A stretch of 64,000 bases of DNA from Synechocystis sp. LKSZ1 (GTDB taxonomy: Bacteria > Cyanobacteriota > Cyanobacteriia > Cyanobacteriales > Microcystaceae). A program made the position numbers and the translations under genes. The notes under the pieces are model-generated. The model worked only from the letters and a program-made list of their open reading frames with translations. It made no database searches and was not told where the DNA came from. How positions within the stretch are numbered: the stretch's first letter is position 1; every line of letters begins with the position of its first letter. Below, one piece after another: positions 1 through 9,249 of the stretch. Location: the NCBI RefSeq assembly GCF_040436315.1, contig NZ_AP031572.1, forward strand, positions 186,001-250,000. Direction: 5' to 3'.

Positions 1-2935
1 TCTGCAGGGCCAGTTCCGGTCGGGTGAGGTTGCCATTGGCTAACTGTTCCGCCCAGAAGGCCTTGCCCCCCGCTTCTGGAGTCCGATTGAAGGTCGCATT
101 GTAAATGAAGTCAATCACTTCCCCGTCGGTTTTTCCAGCGTAGAGACGATTGGCCTCTTCGGAATTGCCAAAGGAGTTAACAAAATTGTTGTAGGTAGCC
201 GCCTCATTACCCGTGAGAAAGTCGCCATTGACGGGAGCGTAGCTAAAGTTACTCTGGATCAGAATATTATTCCAGAAGTTTAGGCCCTGGACATCGCCGG
301 GACGGCCATAGTAGGCAATATAGGCCACCTGAGCATTCGTGCTAATCGAGATAAACTCGGGTTGGTTATTGAGAGTGATAGAAGCCTGGGCTGGATTCGT
401 GGCATAAACCGTGCCATCAAAACCATTCCAACTAAAGCTTGTCGTTCCCACAAAGTTGGGGCTGGGGGCAAAGGTCAGGGTTTCTACTGCCGCAGACGTA
501 ATTTCCTGGCCCACCGCAACATTAGTATCACCGAGGCGCAGAGTGCCATTGTTTGGCAGGCTTACAATTTTGACCTTGGTTAGAGGGTTGCCATCAACGT
601 CCGTAAAACCTGCGGTAAAGTTGGCCAGGCTGAAGGGAATCAGACTATCTTCGTTCCCTGTAATTGCCACGTTGACCACCGTTGGGGGAGTGTTGACGGC
701 GGCAGGGCCAGGAACGGCAATATCATAGAGGGTTGAGGTGCCACTGACTTCATTGGCCACTACCAGCATAGGCTTGCCGGTTGGACTCTCGACGGCGGGA
801 ACAAAAATCAGGCCTTCTGGCCCCAGGTCTCCGGCCTGCGAGGTATTAGTCGCGGTATTAAAGTCACGGTTATTGATGTACTGGAGGAATTGAGGAGTCA
901 CTGGATTAGTGACATCGTAAACCATCACTCCACCAATCCGCTCTAGGCCAATAAAGGCGTAGGTACGGTCATTGATTTTGCCCAGGACGACGCCCTCCGG
1001 CTCAGGGCCTTTGTTGTCACTACGGTCATCAAGGGTATTGTTGGTATTGCTCGCATTAAAGTTAGCGGGAAAATTAGCCGCCGTAATGAGTTCTAAGTCA
1101 TCTCCGCTGTCAAAGACAAGATTACCATTGGCATCCCAGATTGAAAAAGAGCGAGAACCGAACATGACGATTTGATCAAAATCGCCGTCTCCATCCGTAT
1201 CCCCGGATTTGTTCGTCACGGTTAAGCGACCAAGGTTTTGATTGAGCTTGAGTTCTGCTGCATTAGGAAAAACCGTCGGGTCAAGCACGTAACTACTGCT
1301 ACCCACCCGCACTTCTTCGTTGAAAATACCGCCTTCATTAACCCCAGGAATGATGCCGTTGGCCGTTGGCCGAATCCGAGCATCTCCTTCGTTGGCTGTA
1401 ATGTAATAAACCTGACCATTGACGCTATAACTGGCGATACCATCGGGTTGATACATGCCAAAAACCGGCCAATTCAGCAAATTAATGGCCCCCGTACTGC
1501 CTGCCAGGGGGAAGTTAACATCCCGGTCACTAGGGTCGAAAGTATTGCCAAACTGATTAAAGTCCTTTAAACCCAAGGGTTTGATGTTGGTAATTGTACC
1601 GGTTGCAAGATTGAGAAAAGCAAGGGCATTATTTTCTTGCAGGGTAATAGTTGCAGTTAAACCATCCGGCGATACCGCAATATATTCCGGTTCCAGGTCT
1701 TGGGCAACTGTAGCATTGGGGCCAATAATCCGAACACCTGCGGCTTGCAGGGCTGCTTTTTGGTCGTTGAAGGCCGTGAAACCTGCCGTGGTGACCTGGG
1801 CATTATTGACGCCATTACTCAGGTTAATAATACTAACCGAGCCTTCCGGGTCAATGGTGTAGGCTTCATTCGGTTCCCCTTCGTTCGCCGTCAAGACCTT
1901 CTTACCATCCGGTGTGAAGGTTAGCATATCGGGCAGGGCCCCGACGGTGACGTTTTTGAGGGGCAGTTGAAAATCCAGGCTACTGGCCTGGTAAAACACC
2001 ACTTGGCCATTGGCCTGGGGATCTTTTGCCTGAACTGCAATCGCTACTAGACCATTTTTGACGGTCACACTATTGGGAGACCCTCCCTGCGTCACACGAC
2101 TAATATCAATAGAAGTAATCAGCGTGGGATTGCTGGGGTTACTCGCATCTAGCACATCTATTTTGCTGTTTTGGGCATTTACCACAAACAGGCGGCGAGT
2201 CGCTGGGTCATAGGCCGGAATCTCCGCTGCCGATTCATTGTATCGACCCGTAGCATAGGTCCCCAAGACGCTGAGTTGGATGACGCTGTTATCGCTGGGG
2301 GTCGTTGGGGCGTTGGGGGTTTCAGGGTTGATTAAAACATTACCCGCATTCAACTGATTGGCATTCACACCTTTTAAGAGCGCCAGCACCTGGCCCCCAT
2401 TGGTTAAGCTGACTTGGGTATCAGCGCCTTGCTGGCTAAAGGTCAAGTCACTCAGCTGGCTAACTCCCGTCAAGGCGATGGCGAGTTGATCGTTATTGGG
2501 GGTGAAATCCACGACGGTATTGAAAGGATTTGGTGCTTCAGCAACGGCCAACCAAAAGCGGTCTAGGCCAGTGCCTCCCCAAAAAGTACTACTTCCCAAG
2601 CCCGGAAAGAAGGTATCATTGCCCGGCCCGCCGTAGAGCTTGTCCCCTGTCCCAGCATATAAAACATCATTGCCCAGGCCCCCGTAGAGGGCATTATTGC
2701 CACTGCCATCCCCAGCATCGAGGACATCATCGCCCTCGTCACCATAGGCCCGGTCAGTGTTATTTACAAAAATAGTGTCATTACCCGGCCCGCCACTGAG
2801 GATATTGCGGCCGGTACCGCTGCCGGCATCGATCTCATCATTGCCACCTAGACCGAGTACTAAGTCCTGAAAGCCATCAAAATTAAGGCCTGCGATCAAC
2901 AGGTCATTGCCGGGAGTTCCTTGCGTTGTGGTCAT
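1..2935 (-). CDS. Giant secreted protein: N-terminal RTX repeats, choice-of-anchor I domain, DUF4214 (3' end outside window)
   Basis: The frame is open from the ATG at 2935 to the window edge, about 978 codons, so the C-terminus is missing. Residues about 30-130 are glycine/aspartate-rich RTX-type calcium-binding nonapeptides (GGPGNDTIF, GGLGNDVLY). They are followed to about 200 by the tail module usually seen after such repeats (TVVDFTPNNDQ). Residues about 215-740 resemble the choice-of-anchor I beta-propeller domain (ANEGEPNEAY, ANEGDARIRP, DNKGPEPEGVV). A cadherin-like/tandem-95 segment follows (about 748-860), then the start of a DUF4214 domain (AYYGRPGDVQGLNFW). An AGGA ribosome site lies 5 bases upstream of the ATG, and a TATACT -10-like hexamer (plus-strand 2959-2964) could serve it. 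Inference: a calcium-binding extracellular protein exported by a type I system. RTX repeats at the N-terminus are odd. The enzymatic role, if any, is unknown. Confidence 0.8.
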   Translation of the reverse strand, partial: MTTTQGTPGNDLLIAGLNFDGFQDLVLGLGGNDEIDAGSGTGRNILSGGPGNDTIFVNNTDRAYGDEGDDVLDAGDGSGNNALYGGLGNDVLYAGTGDKLYGGPGNDTFFPGLGSSTFWGGTGLDRFWLAVAEAPNPFNTVVDFTPNNDQLAIALTGVSQLSDLTFSQQGADTQVSLTNGGQVLALLKGVNANQLNAGNVLINPETPNAPTTPSDNSVIQLSVLGTYATGRYNESAAEIPAYDPATRRLFVVNAQNSKIDVLDASNPSNPTLITSIDISRVTQGGSPNSVTVKNGLVAIAVQAKDPQANGQVVFYQASSLDFQLPLKNVTVGALPDMLTFTPDGKKVLTANEGEPNEAYTIDPEGSVSIINLSNGVNNAQVTTAGFTAFNDQKAALQAAGVRIIGPNATVAQDLEPEYIAVSPDGLTATITLQENNALAFLNLATGTITNIKPLGLKDFNQFGNTFDPSDRDVNFPLAGSTGAINLLNWPVFGMYQPDGIASYSVNGQVYYITANEGDARIRPTANGIIPGVNEGGIFNEEVRVGSSSYVLDPTVFPNAAELKLNQNLGRLTVTNKSGDTDGDGDFDQIVMFGSRSFSIWDANGNLVFDSGDDLELITAANFPANFNASNTNNTLDDRSDNKGPEPEGVVLGKINDRTYAFIGLERIGGVMVYDVTNPVTPQFLQYINNRDFNTATNTSQAGDLGPEGLIFVPAVESPTGKPMLVVANEVSGTSTLYDIAVPGPAAVNTPPTVVNVAITGNEDSLIPFSLANFTAGFTDVDGNPLTKVKIVSLPNNGTLRLGDTNVAVGQEITSAAVETLTFAPSPNFVGTTSFSWNGFDGTVYATNPAQASITLNNQPEFISISTNAQVAYIAYYGRPGDVQGLNFWNNILIQSNFSYAPVNGDFLTGNEAATYNNFVNSFGNSEEANRLYAGKTDGEVIDFIYNATFNRTPEAGGKAFWAEQLANGNLTRPELALQ

Positions 2936-2979
2936 GTTTCCTAGATCCTAAAAAACTCAGTATATCTATCGAATTATCG

Positions 2980-3017
2980 AAAAAAACCTGAACTAAGCTA
3001 CTCCCCTAGCTCAGGTT
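2980..3017 (-). terminator. Probable intrinsic terminator after the phosphatase-like gene
   Basis: Read on the minus strand, AACCTGA and GCTA pair with TAGC and TTCAGGTT around a GGGGAG loop. A small one-sided bulge interrupts the stem, and a run of seven T follows. It lies just downstream of the stop at 3056 and separates that gene from the next giant gene, which starts at 2935. Confidence 0.6.
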
Positions 3018-3055
3018 AACAGTTTTAATTCTGCATTGCCTTGCCCATTCGGGGA

Positions 3056-6000
3056 TTAGACAAAGACAAAGCTGGCCGCTGTCAGGGTGTTGGTTTGAAT
3101 ACCCGTCAGGGTGGCAAAGGTCACGCCATTGAGGACAATGTTATTGCCAGAGAAGCTGAGGTCGCTAAAGTCAACGCTAGCCCCTTGGTTGGCAATGCCG
3201 ATCACATCCGTACCGGGCGTAAAGTCAACAATAGTATTGGGGAAACTGGGTAAGCTATCCGTCAGCATCCAGAATTGGTCGGCCCCGGCGCCACCGGAGA
3301 GGATATTACCACCACCGGCCTGGACAAAGAAGCGGTCATTACCGTCACCCCCAATGACCTGGCCATTGGTACCGAGGAAAAAGTCATCGTTACCGGCCCC
3401 ACCGGAGAGACGATAACCCGACGCATCCGTGGCATCTAAGACATCATTACCAGTGCTGCCAAAAGCACGGTCGCCGTTACTAACATCAATAGTATCGGCC
3501 CCACTACCAAGGTTGATTCGATTATTGCCCCGGCCTTGGCCACCAATGATCACATCTACCTGATCATTACCGGCCCCGGTAAACAGAATGTCCTTGATAC
3601 CAACAAGATCTTGGCCAGCCAGAAGGACATCTGCATTGGGAGAGCCCGTGACCAAATTCCCTGTGGGGGCAACCACCGTATCTTCGCGGAAGTTCAAGTT
3701 TTGAATCCGTTGGTCTTGGGAAGCAGGGGTGTCAGCAACACCATAGGCAGTTCCTGGTGTTGCATAGAACTCCTGCAAGTAGTCTTGGAAAGATTTCTGT
3801 TCACCCAAAGCATTGACAGGCACATTAGCGGGAGCAGTGAAATCAAGCGCTTCATCAAGCGGAGCACTCAATGTTCCGTCTGTCAGTAGATAACGGAAGT
3901 TACTGCCATTTTCTTTGATCGGATAGCCATCCCCACCGTTGGCAGTGAAATTGAGAATAACCATTTGAATGGTATTGGGCGCATCTGGATTAAATGCTCC
4001 ATCTTGATATATCACAGCCGTTTCATTGCCGCTCAGATTTATGAGGGCAATACTCTTAACTTTGCTGCCAGTGGGATTATCCGGATCGTAGGAGACGCGA
4101 ATCCCTCCAATTTGCATATAGCCACCATTCTGCTGGCTGGGGCCACTGGAGAGGCCTGCGGCAAACTCAAGGATGTTCTTCAGTCCTTGGGGTGTGGTGT
4201 CGAACACTATCAGTTTGTTGTCAAATCGCAGAGCGTTTTCAATGTCCAGGGTCGAAATTCCGCCCACCGGTTTTACATTAGTGGCACTCGGTGGAACCTT
4301 TGTGCCATCTTCTGCAATGGAGCCAATGGAGGCCCGAATACCACCACCGTTCTTGAGGGAGGTAACAAACCCACCACCAAGGGCCTGTTGAGCGGCATAG
4401 AGGTTGGCATCAGCGGTGATGTTCCCCAGGTTGACTTCCTGAGTCCGGCCAAACACCCGATCACCTTCCAGATACACATTGGTATAGCCCCAAATCGTAC
4501 CATCTTTGGTAATGATGACATTATCGATTGCATCCACAATTTGCTTCACTTGCGAGCCGATCGTACTAGAGGCGATGATCTGGCTAGCGCTATTAGTTGT
4601 TCCGTAAGCAGCTTGGAGAGTAGCCTCCGTAGAGGCATAGGCTCCATTGACGACCGGATCCAGGTTGTTAAAAATGATTTCACCATTGCTGTCGAAGTTC
4701 ACTACTAAACGACCAAGGTAGGTGTATTCGGTGTCGGTGGTGACAATCAGTGTGGGTTTACCGTCAGACCCAGCGGTAACAATCGGGTAGGCATCGGCAA
4801 TGAAGTCAGCGTCATGGCCGTTGAAGGCAGCAGGGGTATCGGTTGCATCGCCCATGCGCTCGTGGCCGCCACCAGCCACCATCACGTCAATCCCGGAAAC
4901 CAGGGGAGCCAGGAGCTTATTGCGATCAAGTGTATCTAACTGATCCAGCATGACGATCTTGTTCACACCTTGAGCGGTAAGAGCGTTCACCGCCGCCTGG
5001 ATGTAAACAGCTACTTCCTGAAGATCATCGGTAGAGGGATTGCCATCATCCTTAGGGACGGTGCCATTGGGAGAACTCTTGCTGAGTAGATCGTAGGTGG
5101 TCGCTCCCACAATCCCGATTTTTTCGCCGTTCTGGGTAACAACCGCGTAGGGCGCAATTTTGCCCTTGATGGCACTAGCTTCCTGTCCGGCAAAAGCATT
5201 GGTAGACGTACCGCCCAGACTTGCATCCGCTAGACCGCGTAGGGAGGAATCCGCTGCAAAGTTCAGATTGGCGGTGATCAAAGGGAACTGAGCGCCCACC
5301 CAAGTACCCGACGAGGCGATCGCGCCCTGCAACACCGGTGAACCGAGGTCAAACTCATGATTTCCCAGGGCCGAAGCATCAGTGCCAAAGATGTTCATGA
5401 TGGCAATGTCGGGGCGACCTAGGGCCGTGCTACGAATGCTGGGAATTGCATTCAAGGAGGGATCGGCTCCTCCCACTAGCCAGGGGCCAGGAATGTAGCT
5501 ATCTCCCTCTCCCAAGACAAGAGTGTTTGCGTACTGGTCATCAAATTTATCAATCAAGGCCCCCATAATAGGAGCCGTTTCGACACCGAGCAGCCCGCTC
5601 TCGCCGTAGTAGTGCAGGATTTGCAAGGTAAAGGACGAGGCATTATTATCATTGTCGGCAATCGTGATAGTCGCACTGCCAGCGCTACCAACATCGTAGC
5701 TTCCGGTATCACCCAGAGAGAGGGTGAGGGTTTCATCACCTTCTTGGAGTGCATCATCTACGGGAGTAATCGTAATGTCTGCAAAGGACTGACCAGCGGG
5801 AATCGTAATTACTCCTGTAAGGGCCGGGTTTGCAGTATAGTCATTTGTCGAAACTTGACCAACCCCTGTCCCGATAGTGTAGTTAATACTCAGTGGGGTA
5901 AGGGTGTTGAGGGTGCGAGAAACCCGAAACGTAGCGGTGTCGTTACCTGTTTCAGCCGCATCTGCATCGATAGCAATAATCGATACTAGAGGAATAGCAC

Positions 6001-9000
6001 CGGTCCCGACTGTTCCCGGAGAGCCGATTTCGTCGGCAGCGTTTGCTGCCACAAACCCACCCTGAACACCAACACTACTTAACTGGGAGATGGCTTCATT
6101 ATTCAAACCGATCGCATTATCAAAGGTGGAGAAGGGCCCGGTAGGGGAGGTCCCAAAGGCTACGTTGGCTCTGACTATTCCATTAGCATCGAACAGATTA
6201 ACTACGTCTCCTCCTGTACTGAGACCAACCCCTGACCCCTGATAGGTTCCAATCTGTAAGTTGGCGGGGGGTGTATTACCAAACCAAACCGATTTAAAGT
6301 TAGTGATAGTCGTAGTAGGATCGGAGCTTTCAATAAAGATGACTGACTCCCCTGCTGCAATCGTAGTTACACCATTGAGAAGCACCGCGGAGTTAAAAGA
6401 ATTGGAATTGTCATCCATCTTCCAACCCGTGATATTGACTGGACTGTTGCCAATATTCGTCACCTCAAACCAATCCGCCCCCACAGGGCTGTTGCCGCTA
6501 CTCCAGGGAGCTACTTCGGAGATGATTAAAGACCCGCTACCCCCATTAACGTCCGTTAGCTGGAGTGTGAAATCAATACTGGCATCAGGCGTATTCGTTC
6601 CCACCGCAGGATCATCTACATTGACCTTGACACCGTAGCTGGATTGTTTGGCATAGTTGAGTTCAGTTCCTGCCTTGAGATACAAACCAGTACCAATAAT
6701 TTCAAAAACATTGGCATCGGCTCCCGATAAGCTCAGATTATTGCTTCCAACTCCGTCTGCATCTGTAACTGCAATGGTAGCCAGCTTGATACGAGAAGCC
6801 ACGGAAGTACTCTCTGGTATAGATACAACCGGACTGTTCAAGACTACGGCAGTGGGTGCTGTATTTGCTACGTCGGATGGCGCGTAAACCCAAAGCTGAG
6901 GATGATCGCTGTCCCCACCGCCATTTTCACTGACGACATAAAGATTACCATTCTTGTCCATGGTCAGCCCTTCATGGGTCTGATCAGCAATACTTAAGGG
7001 GTTATCTGTATCAGAGACAAGGGTTAAAGAACTAAGAATCTTTCCAGAACGGTCGACTTCAACAATTTTGCCTGATTCCTGGCTCAAGATTAAGATATTG
7101 CGATAATCAGCTTGACCATTCAAATTGGGCAAATTAGAAAGGGCAAAAACATCAGAGAAGTCTTCCAGATTACCTAAAGCTGGTGTGAACAGATTGGTAG
7201 AGTTTTCGACTGTTGCAGATCCATTTGTGGCGGTACCATTATTAAAATCAATGCCCGTCTGGAAAATCCCTTCCGGATCTGCCTCTTTGACAGCAATGTA
7301 ATCATTTGTTAATGGATCATAAGAAATACCTTCAATACCGATATTGCCGATGTTTGTGCCGAGATCAACGGTTTTAACATCATTTCTGGTCAAGGTATTG
7401 CCAGCTACATAGGTAAACAAACTTACCTGCCGATATCGTTCCTCTACCAACACAAACTGACCATTACCCACATAAGTAATGCCCTCAGTGTCGTAAAATT
7501 CGGTACCCTGGGGGCTATTACCGAGGGCTAAAGTCATAGAGCTGATAAGTTGACCAGTCTTGCTGACCTCAACAATAGAAGTGCTGCCATCCCCAATGAC
7601 AAATAACGTATCTGTATCCCAGTTGTAGGTAACAGCAGAAGCTTCTTGGGCCAGGAGACTAGTACTATCCGGTGGTGTGGTGCGAGTAGGTTCCGGTAAG
7701 TCATAGCGACCAATTCTTACGTATGTAGATAAATCAATGGATGATACACTGCCATCACTAGGAGTAGTGCTAATCACGCCAAGTAGAGCTGGTTCAGGGG
7801 TGTAGTTGTCGTTTAGGGTGAAGGTTCCCGTCGCATTATCAATTGTAATTCCTGCTACCCGGAAGTCGTTATCGTTGAGCACCGCTACTGTATTGGCATC
7901 AATGATAGTCAGACCTTCTACCTTCTCGACGGTGTTGTAACCGGCCTGGGCTAAGTCGATGTACAGGGCCTTGTTGACGAGGTTAATATCTTGGCTGGCT
8001 AATTCAGCGGGAGTCATCTGGTCGATAGTTTTAAGGGTGCCGCCACCAAGGTCAATGGGGGCGTCTTTACCAAGGATATTGGTAGCGTCGTCTAGGCTAA
8101 AGCGATAGACTTTTTTCTCAATGGTGGCAAGAGGATCGCTATCAATGGCATCGTCGTCACGTTCTACCACCAAAAATTGACCATTACCAATGTATACAGC
8201 ATCACCGATCTTATCGGCCCGAGTATTATCACCGCCCCCTAGGTTGAGGTTATCCATGCGGTAGAGGTATTCTGCTGTCACTGTTTTAGTGGCCACGTCA
8301 AATTCGACAATGCGGATATTGTTCAGGCCATTGAGGGTTGCGTTAGAAAGAGTTGCGGGATTACGGAGCGGACTCTGGACAAAGGCGTAGAGCTTGCCGT
8401 TATCGGTATTCAGGGCCACGGCCTCAAAACCCCGGTTTTGACGACGCTGGGCTAGGACGGCTGGCAAGACTTCATCCCCAAAATCGCCAGGGGTTTGGCC
8501 CACCGCGGCGGCCGTACCGACGGGAACAAAGCGATCGATTAGTTTTCCTTCTGTGTCGAAGTGATAGATAGCAGGACGGTATTCATCCACCATCCAGAAG
8601 GTGCCATCCGTGGGATTGACCACAATACCTTCTAGGTCGCCCCCCAGATTGTCTAAGGGGGTAATTACATTACCAAACAGATCCACGGGCACTTCGTCGT
8701 TGTAGGGGGTATTACCGTTGCCTCCAGTAACGGATAAATTCGGCAAGCCGCTAATCGGCGTACCATCCGCTTGTTTGAGACTAAGGCGCTGAGTAATGGT
8801 AACGACTCCTGTTAAACGATTGAGCTCAAATCGCACAATTTCAGGACTGAAGTCAGGCAATAAAAAGGGTCGATTACTACCCGTTGGTTCCCCGTTGGGG
8901 CCCCGGTCAGTGTGGGTGACAAACTTTAGGTTGCCATTGGGGGCCGTCCCCTCATAGAACAGACCGGAAAAACCACCGAGGAAAAGTTCCTGCCCCGCCG

Positions 9001-9082
9001 TTGTTGTTCCGATGGTGGGCAAATTCTTAAATTCAAAGGTTTCTAAATTGGTAGTAAGGCTAGAACCACTATTAATAGTCAT
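3056..9082 (-). CDS. 2008-aa extracellular multidomain phosphatase/phytase-like protein with RTX C-terminus
   Basis: Domains in order: phytase-like esterase propeller (about 1-430), SdiA-regulated/NHL-like propeller (about 476-735), cadherin-like segment (about 737-845), lamin-tail domain (about 847-1010; IISEVAPWSSG, ADWFEVTNIG), Calx-beta (about 1030-1155), 5'-nucleotidase/metallophosphatase (about 1160-1480; ALGNHEFD, GGGHE) with its C-terminal substrate domain (to about 1760; KNGGGIRAS), then RTX repeats and tail (about 1814-2008). Known family role: release of phosphate from organic phosphates outside the cell after type I secretion. The start ATG at 9082 has an AGGA site. A Pho box about 100 bases upstream supports phosphate-starvation induction. 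Odd point: the first metallophosphatase motif reads LHYYGESG where LHxxDxH is usual, and the SH motif reads LDQ, so phosphatase activity is uncertain. The phytase-like half may carry the activity. Confidence 0.85.
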   Translation of the reverse strand: MTINSGSSLTTNLETFEFKNLPTIGTTTAGQELFLGGFSGLFYEGTAPNGNLKFVTHTDRGPNGEPTGSNRPFLLPDFSPEIVRFELNRLTGVVTITQRLSLKQADGTPISGLPNLSVTGGNGNTPYNDEVPVDLFGNVITPLDNLGGDLEGIVVNPTDGTFWMVDEYRPAIYHFDTEGKLIDRFVPVGTAAAVGQTPGDFGDEVLPAVLAQRRQNRGFEAVALNTDNGKLYAFVQSPLRNPATLSNATLNGLNNIRIVEFDVATKTVTAEYLYRMDNLNLGGGDNTRADKIGDAVYIGNGQFLVVERDDDAIDSDPLATIEKKVYRFSLDDATNILGKDAPIDLGGGTLKTIDQMTPAELASQDINLVNKALYIDLAQAGYNTVEKVEGLTIIDANTVAVLNDNDFRVAGITIDNATGTFTLNDNYTPEPALLGVISTTPSDGSVSSIDLSTYVRIGRYDLPEPTRTTPPDSTSLLAQEASAVTYNWDTDTLFVIGDGSTSIVEVSKTGQLISSMTLALGNSPQGTEFYDTEGITYVGNGQFVLVEERYRQVSLFTYVAGNTLTRNDVKTVDLGTNIGNIGIEGISYDPLTNDYIAVKEADPEGIFQTGIDFNNGTATNGSATVENSTNLFTPALGNLEDFSDVFALSNLPNLNGQADYRNILILSQESGKIVEVDRSGKILSSLTLVSDTDNPLSIADQTHEGLTMDKNGNLYVVSENGGGDSDHPQLWVYAPSDVANTAPTAVVLNSPVVSIPESTSVASRIKLATIAVTDADGVGSNNLSLSGADANVFEIIGTGLYLKAGTELNYAKQSSYGVKVNVDDPAVGTNTPDASIDFTLQLTDVNGGSGSLIISEVAPWSSGNSPVGADWFEVTNIGNSPVNITGWKMDDNSNSFNSAVLLNGVTTIAAGESVIFIESSDPTTTITNFKSVWFGNTPPANLQIGTYQGSGVGLSTGGDVVNLFDANGIVRANVAFGTSPTGPFSTFDNAIGLNNEAISQLSSVGVQGGFVAANAADEIGSPGTVGTGAIPLVSIIAIDADAAETGNDTATFRVSRTLNTLTPLSINYTIGTGVGQVSTNDYTANPALTGVITIPAGQSFADITITPVDDALQEGDETLTLSLGDTGSYDVGSAGSATITIADNDNNASSFTLQILHYYGESGLLGVETAPIMGALIDKFDDQYANTLVLGEGDSYIPGPWLVGGADPSLNAIPSIRSTALGRPDIAIMNIFGTDASALGNHEFDLGSPVLQGAIASSGTWVGAQFPLITANLNFAADSSLRGLADASLGGTSTNAFAGQEASAIKGKIAPYAVVTQNGEKIGIVGATTYDLLSKSSPNGTVPKDDGNPSTDDLQEVAVYIQAAVNALTAQGVNKIVMLDQLDTLDRNKLLAPLVSGIDVMVAGGGHERMGDATDTPAAFNGHDADFIADAYPIVTAGSDGKPTLIVTTDTEYTYLGRLVVNFDSNGEIIFNNLDPVVNGAYASTEATLQAAYGTTNSASQIIASSTIGSQVKQIVDAIDNVIITKDGTIWGYTNVYLEGDRVFGRTQEVNLGNITADANLYAAQQALGGGFVTSLKNGGGIRASIGSIAEDGTKVPPSATNVKPVGGISTLDIENALRFDNKLIVFDTTPQGLKNILEFAAGLSSGPSQQNGGYMQIGGIRVSYDPDNPTGSKVKSIALINLSGNETAVIYQDGAFNPDAPNTIQMVILNFTANGGDGYPIKENGSNFRYLLTDGTLSAPLDEALDFTAPANVPVNALGEQKSFQDYLQEFYATPGTAYGVADTPASQDQRIQNLNFREDTVVAPTGNLVTGSPNADVLLAGQDLVGIKDILFTGAGNDQVDVIIGGQGRGNNRINLGSGADTIDVSNGDRAFGSTGNDVLDATDASGYRLSGGAGNDDFFLGTNGQVIGGDGNDRFFVQAGGGNILSGGAGADQFWMLTDSLPSFPNTIVDFTPGTDVIGIANQGASVDFSDLSFSGNNIVLNGVTFATLTGIQTNTLTAASFVFV

Positions 9083-9181
9083 GATGTCCTGTGTGATAGT
9101 TGAGCCGGCCCTTATCCTGCCTTCTTGAAGAGCTGAGAATCAGGATAGGCACTAACACATTACAAGACTTTATTGTCAGTA

Positions 9182-9222
9182 AGATTTAGAGTTGATTAGG
9201 ACTAGGTTAAGCTTGTCCTAAG
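9182..9222 (-). promoter_or_regulatory. Pho box, four 8-bp direct repeats with 11-bp period
   Basis: Read on the minus strand the four octamers are CTTAGGAC, CTTAACCT, CCTAATCA and CTAAATCT, each separated by exactly 3 bases (AAG, AGT, ACT). The second matches the cyanobacterial Pho-box consensus octamer CTTAACCT perfectly. A TGTAAT -10-like hexamer (plus-strand 9159-9164) follows at a distance fitting activation by the phosphate regulator SphR/PhoB from a site replacing the -35. The gene served is the phosphatase-like protein starting at 9082. Confidence 0.8.
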
Positions 9223-9249
9223 CTTTTGTCGTTTTGCAGTGACTGATCT

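Noticed and set aside
3965-4708. Plus-strand frame of 247 codons inside the phosphatase-like gene
   Set aside because: It is an antisense shadow of a strongly motif-supported minus-strand gene and has no ribosome site or recognisable motifs.
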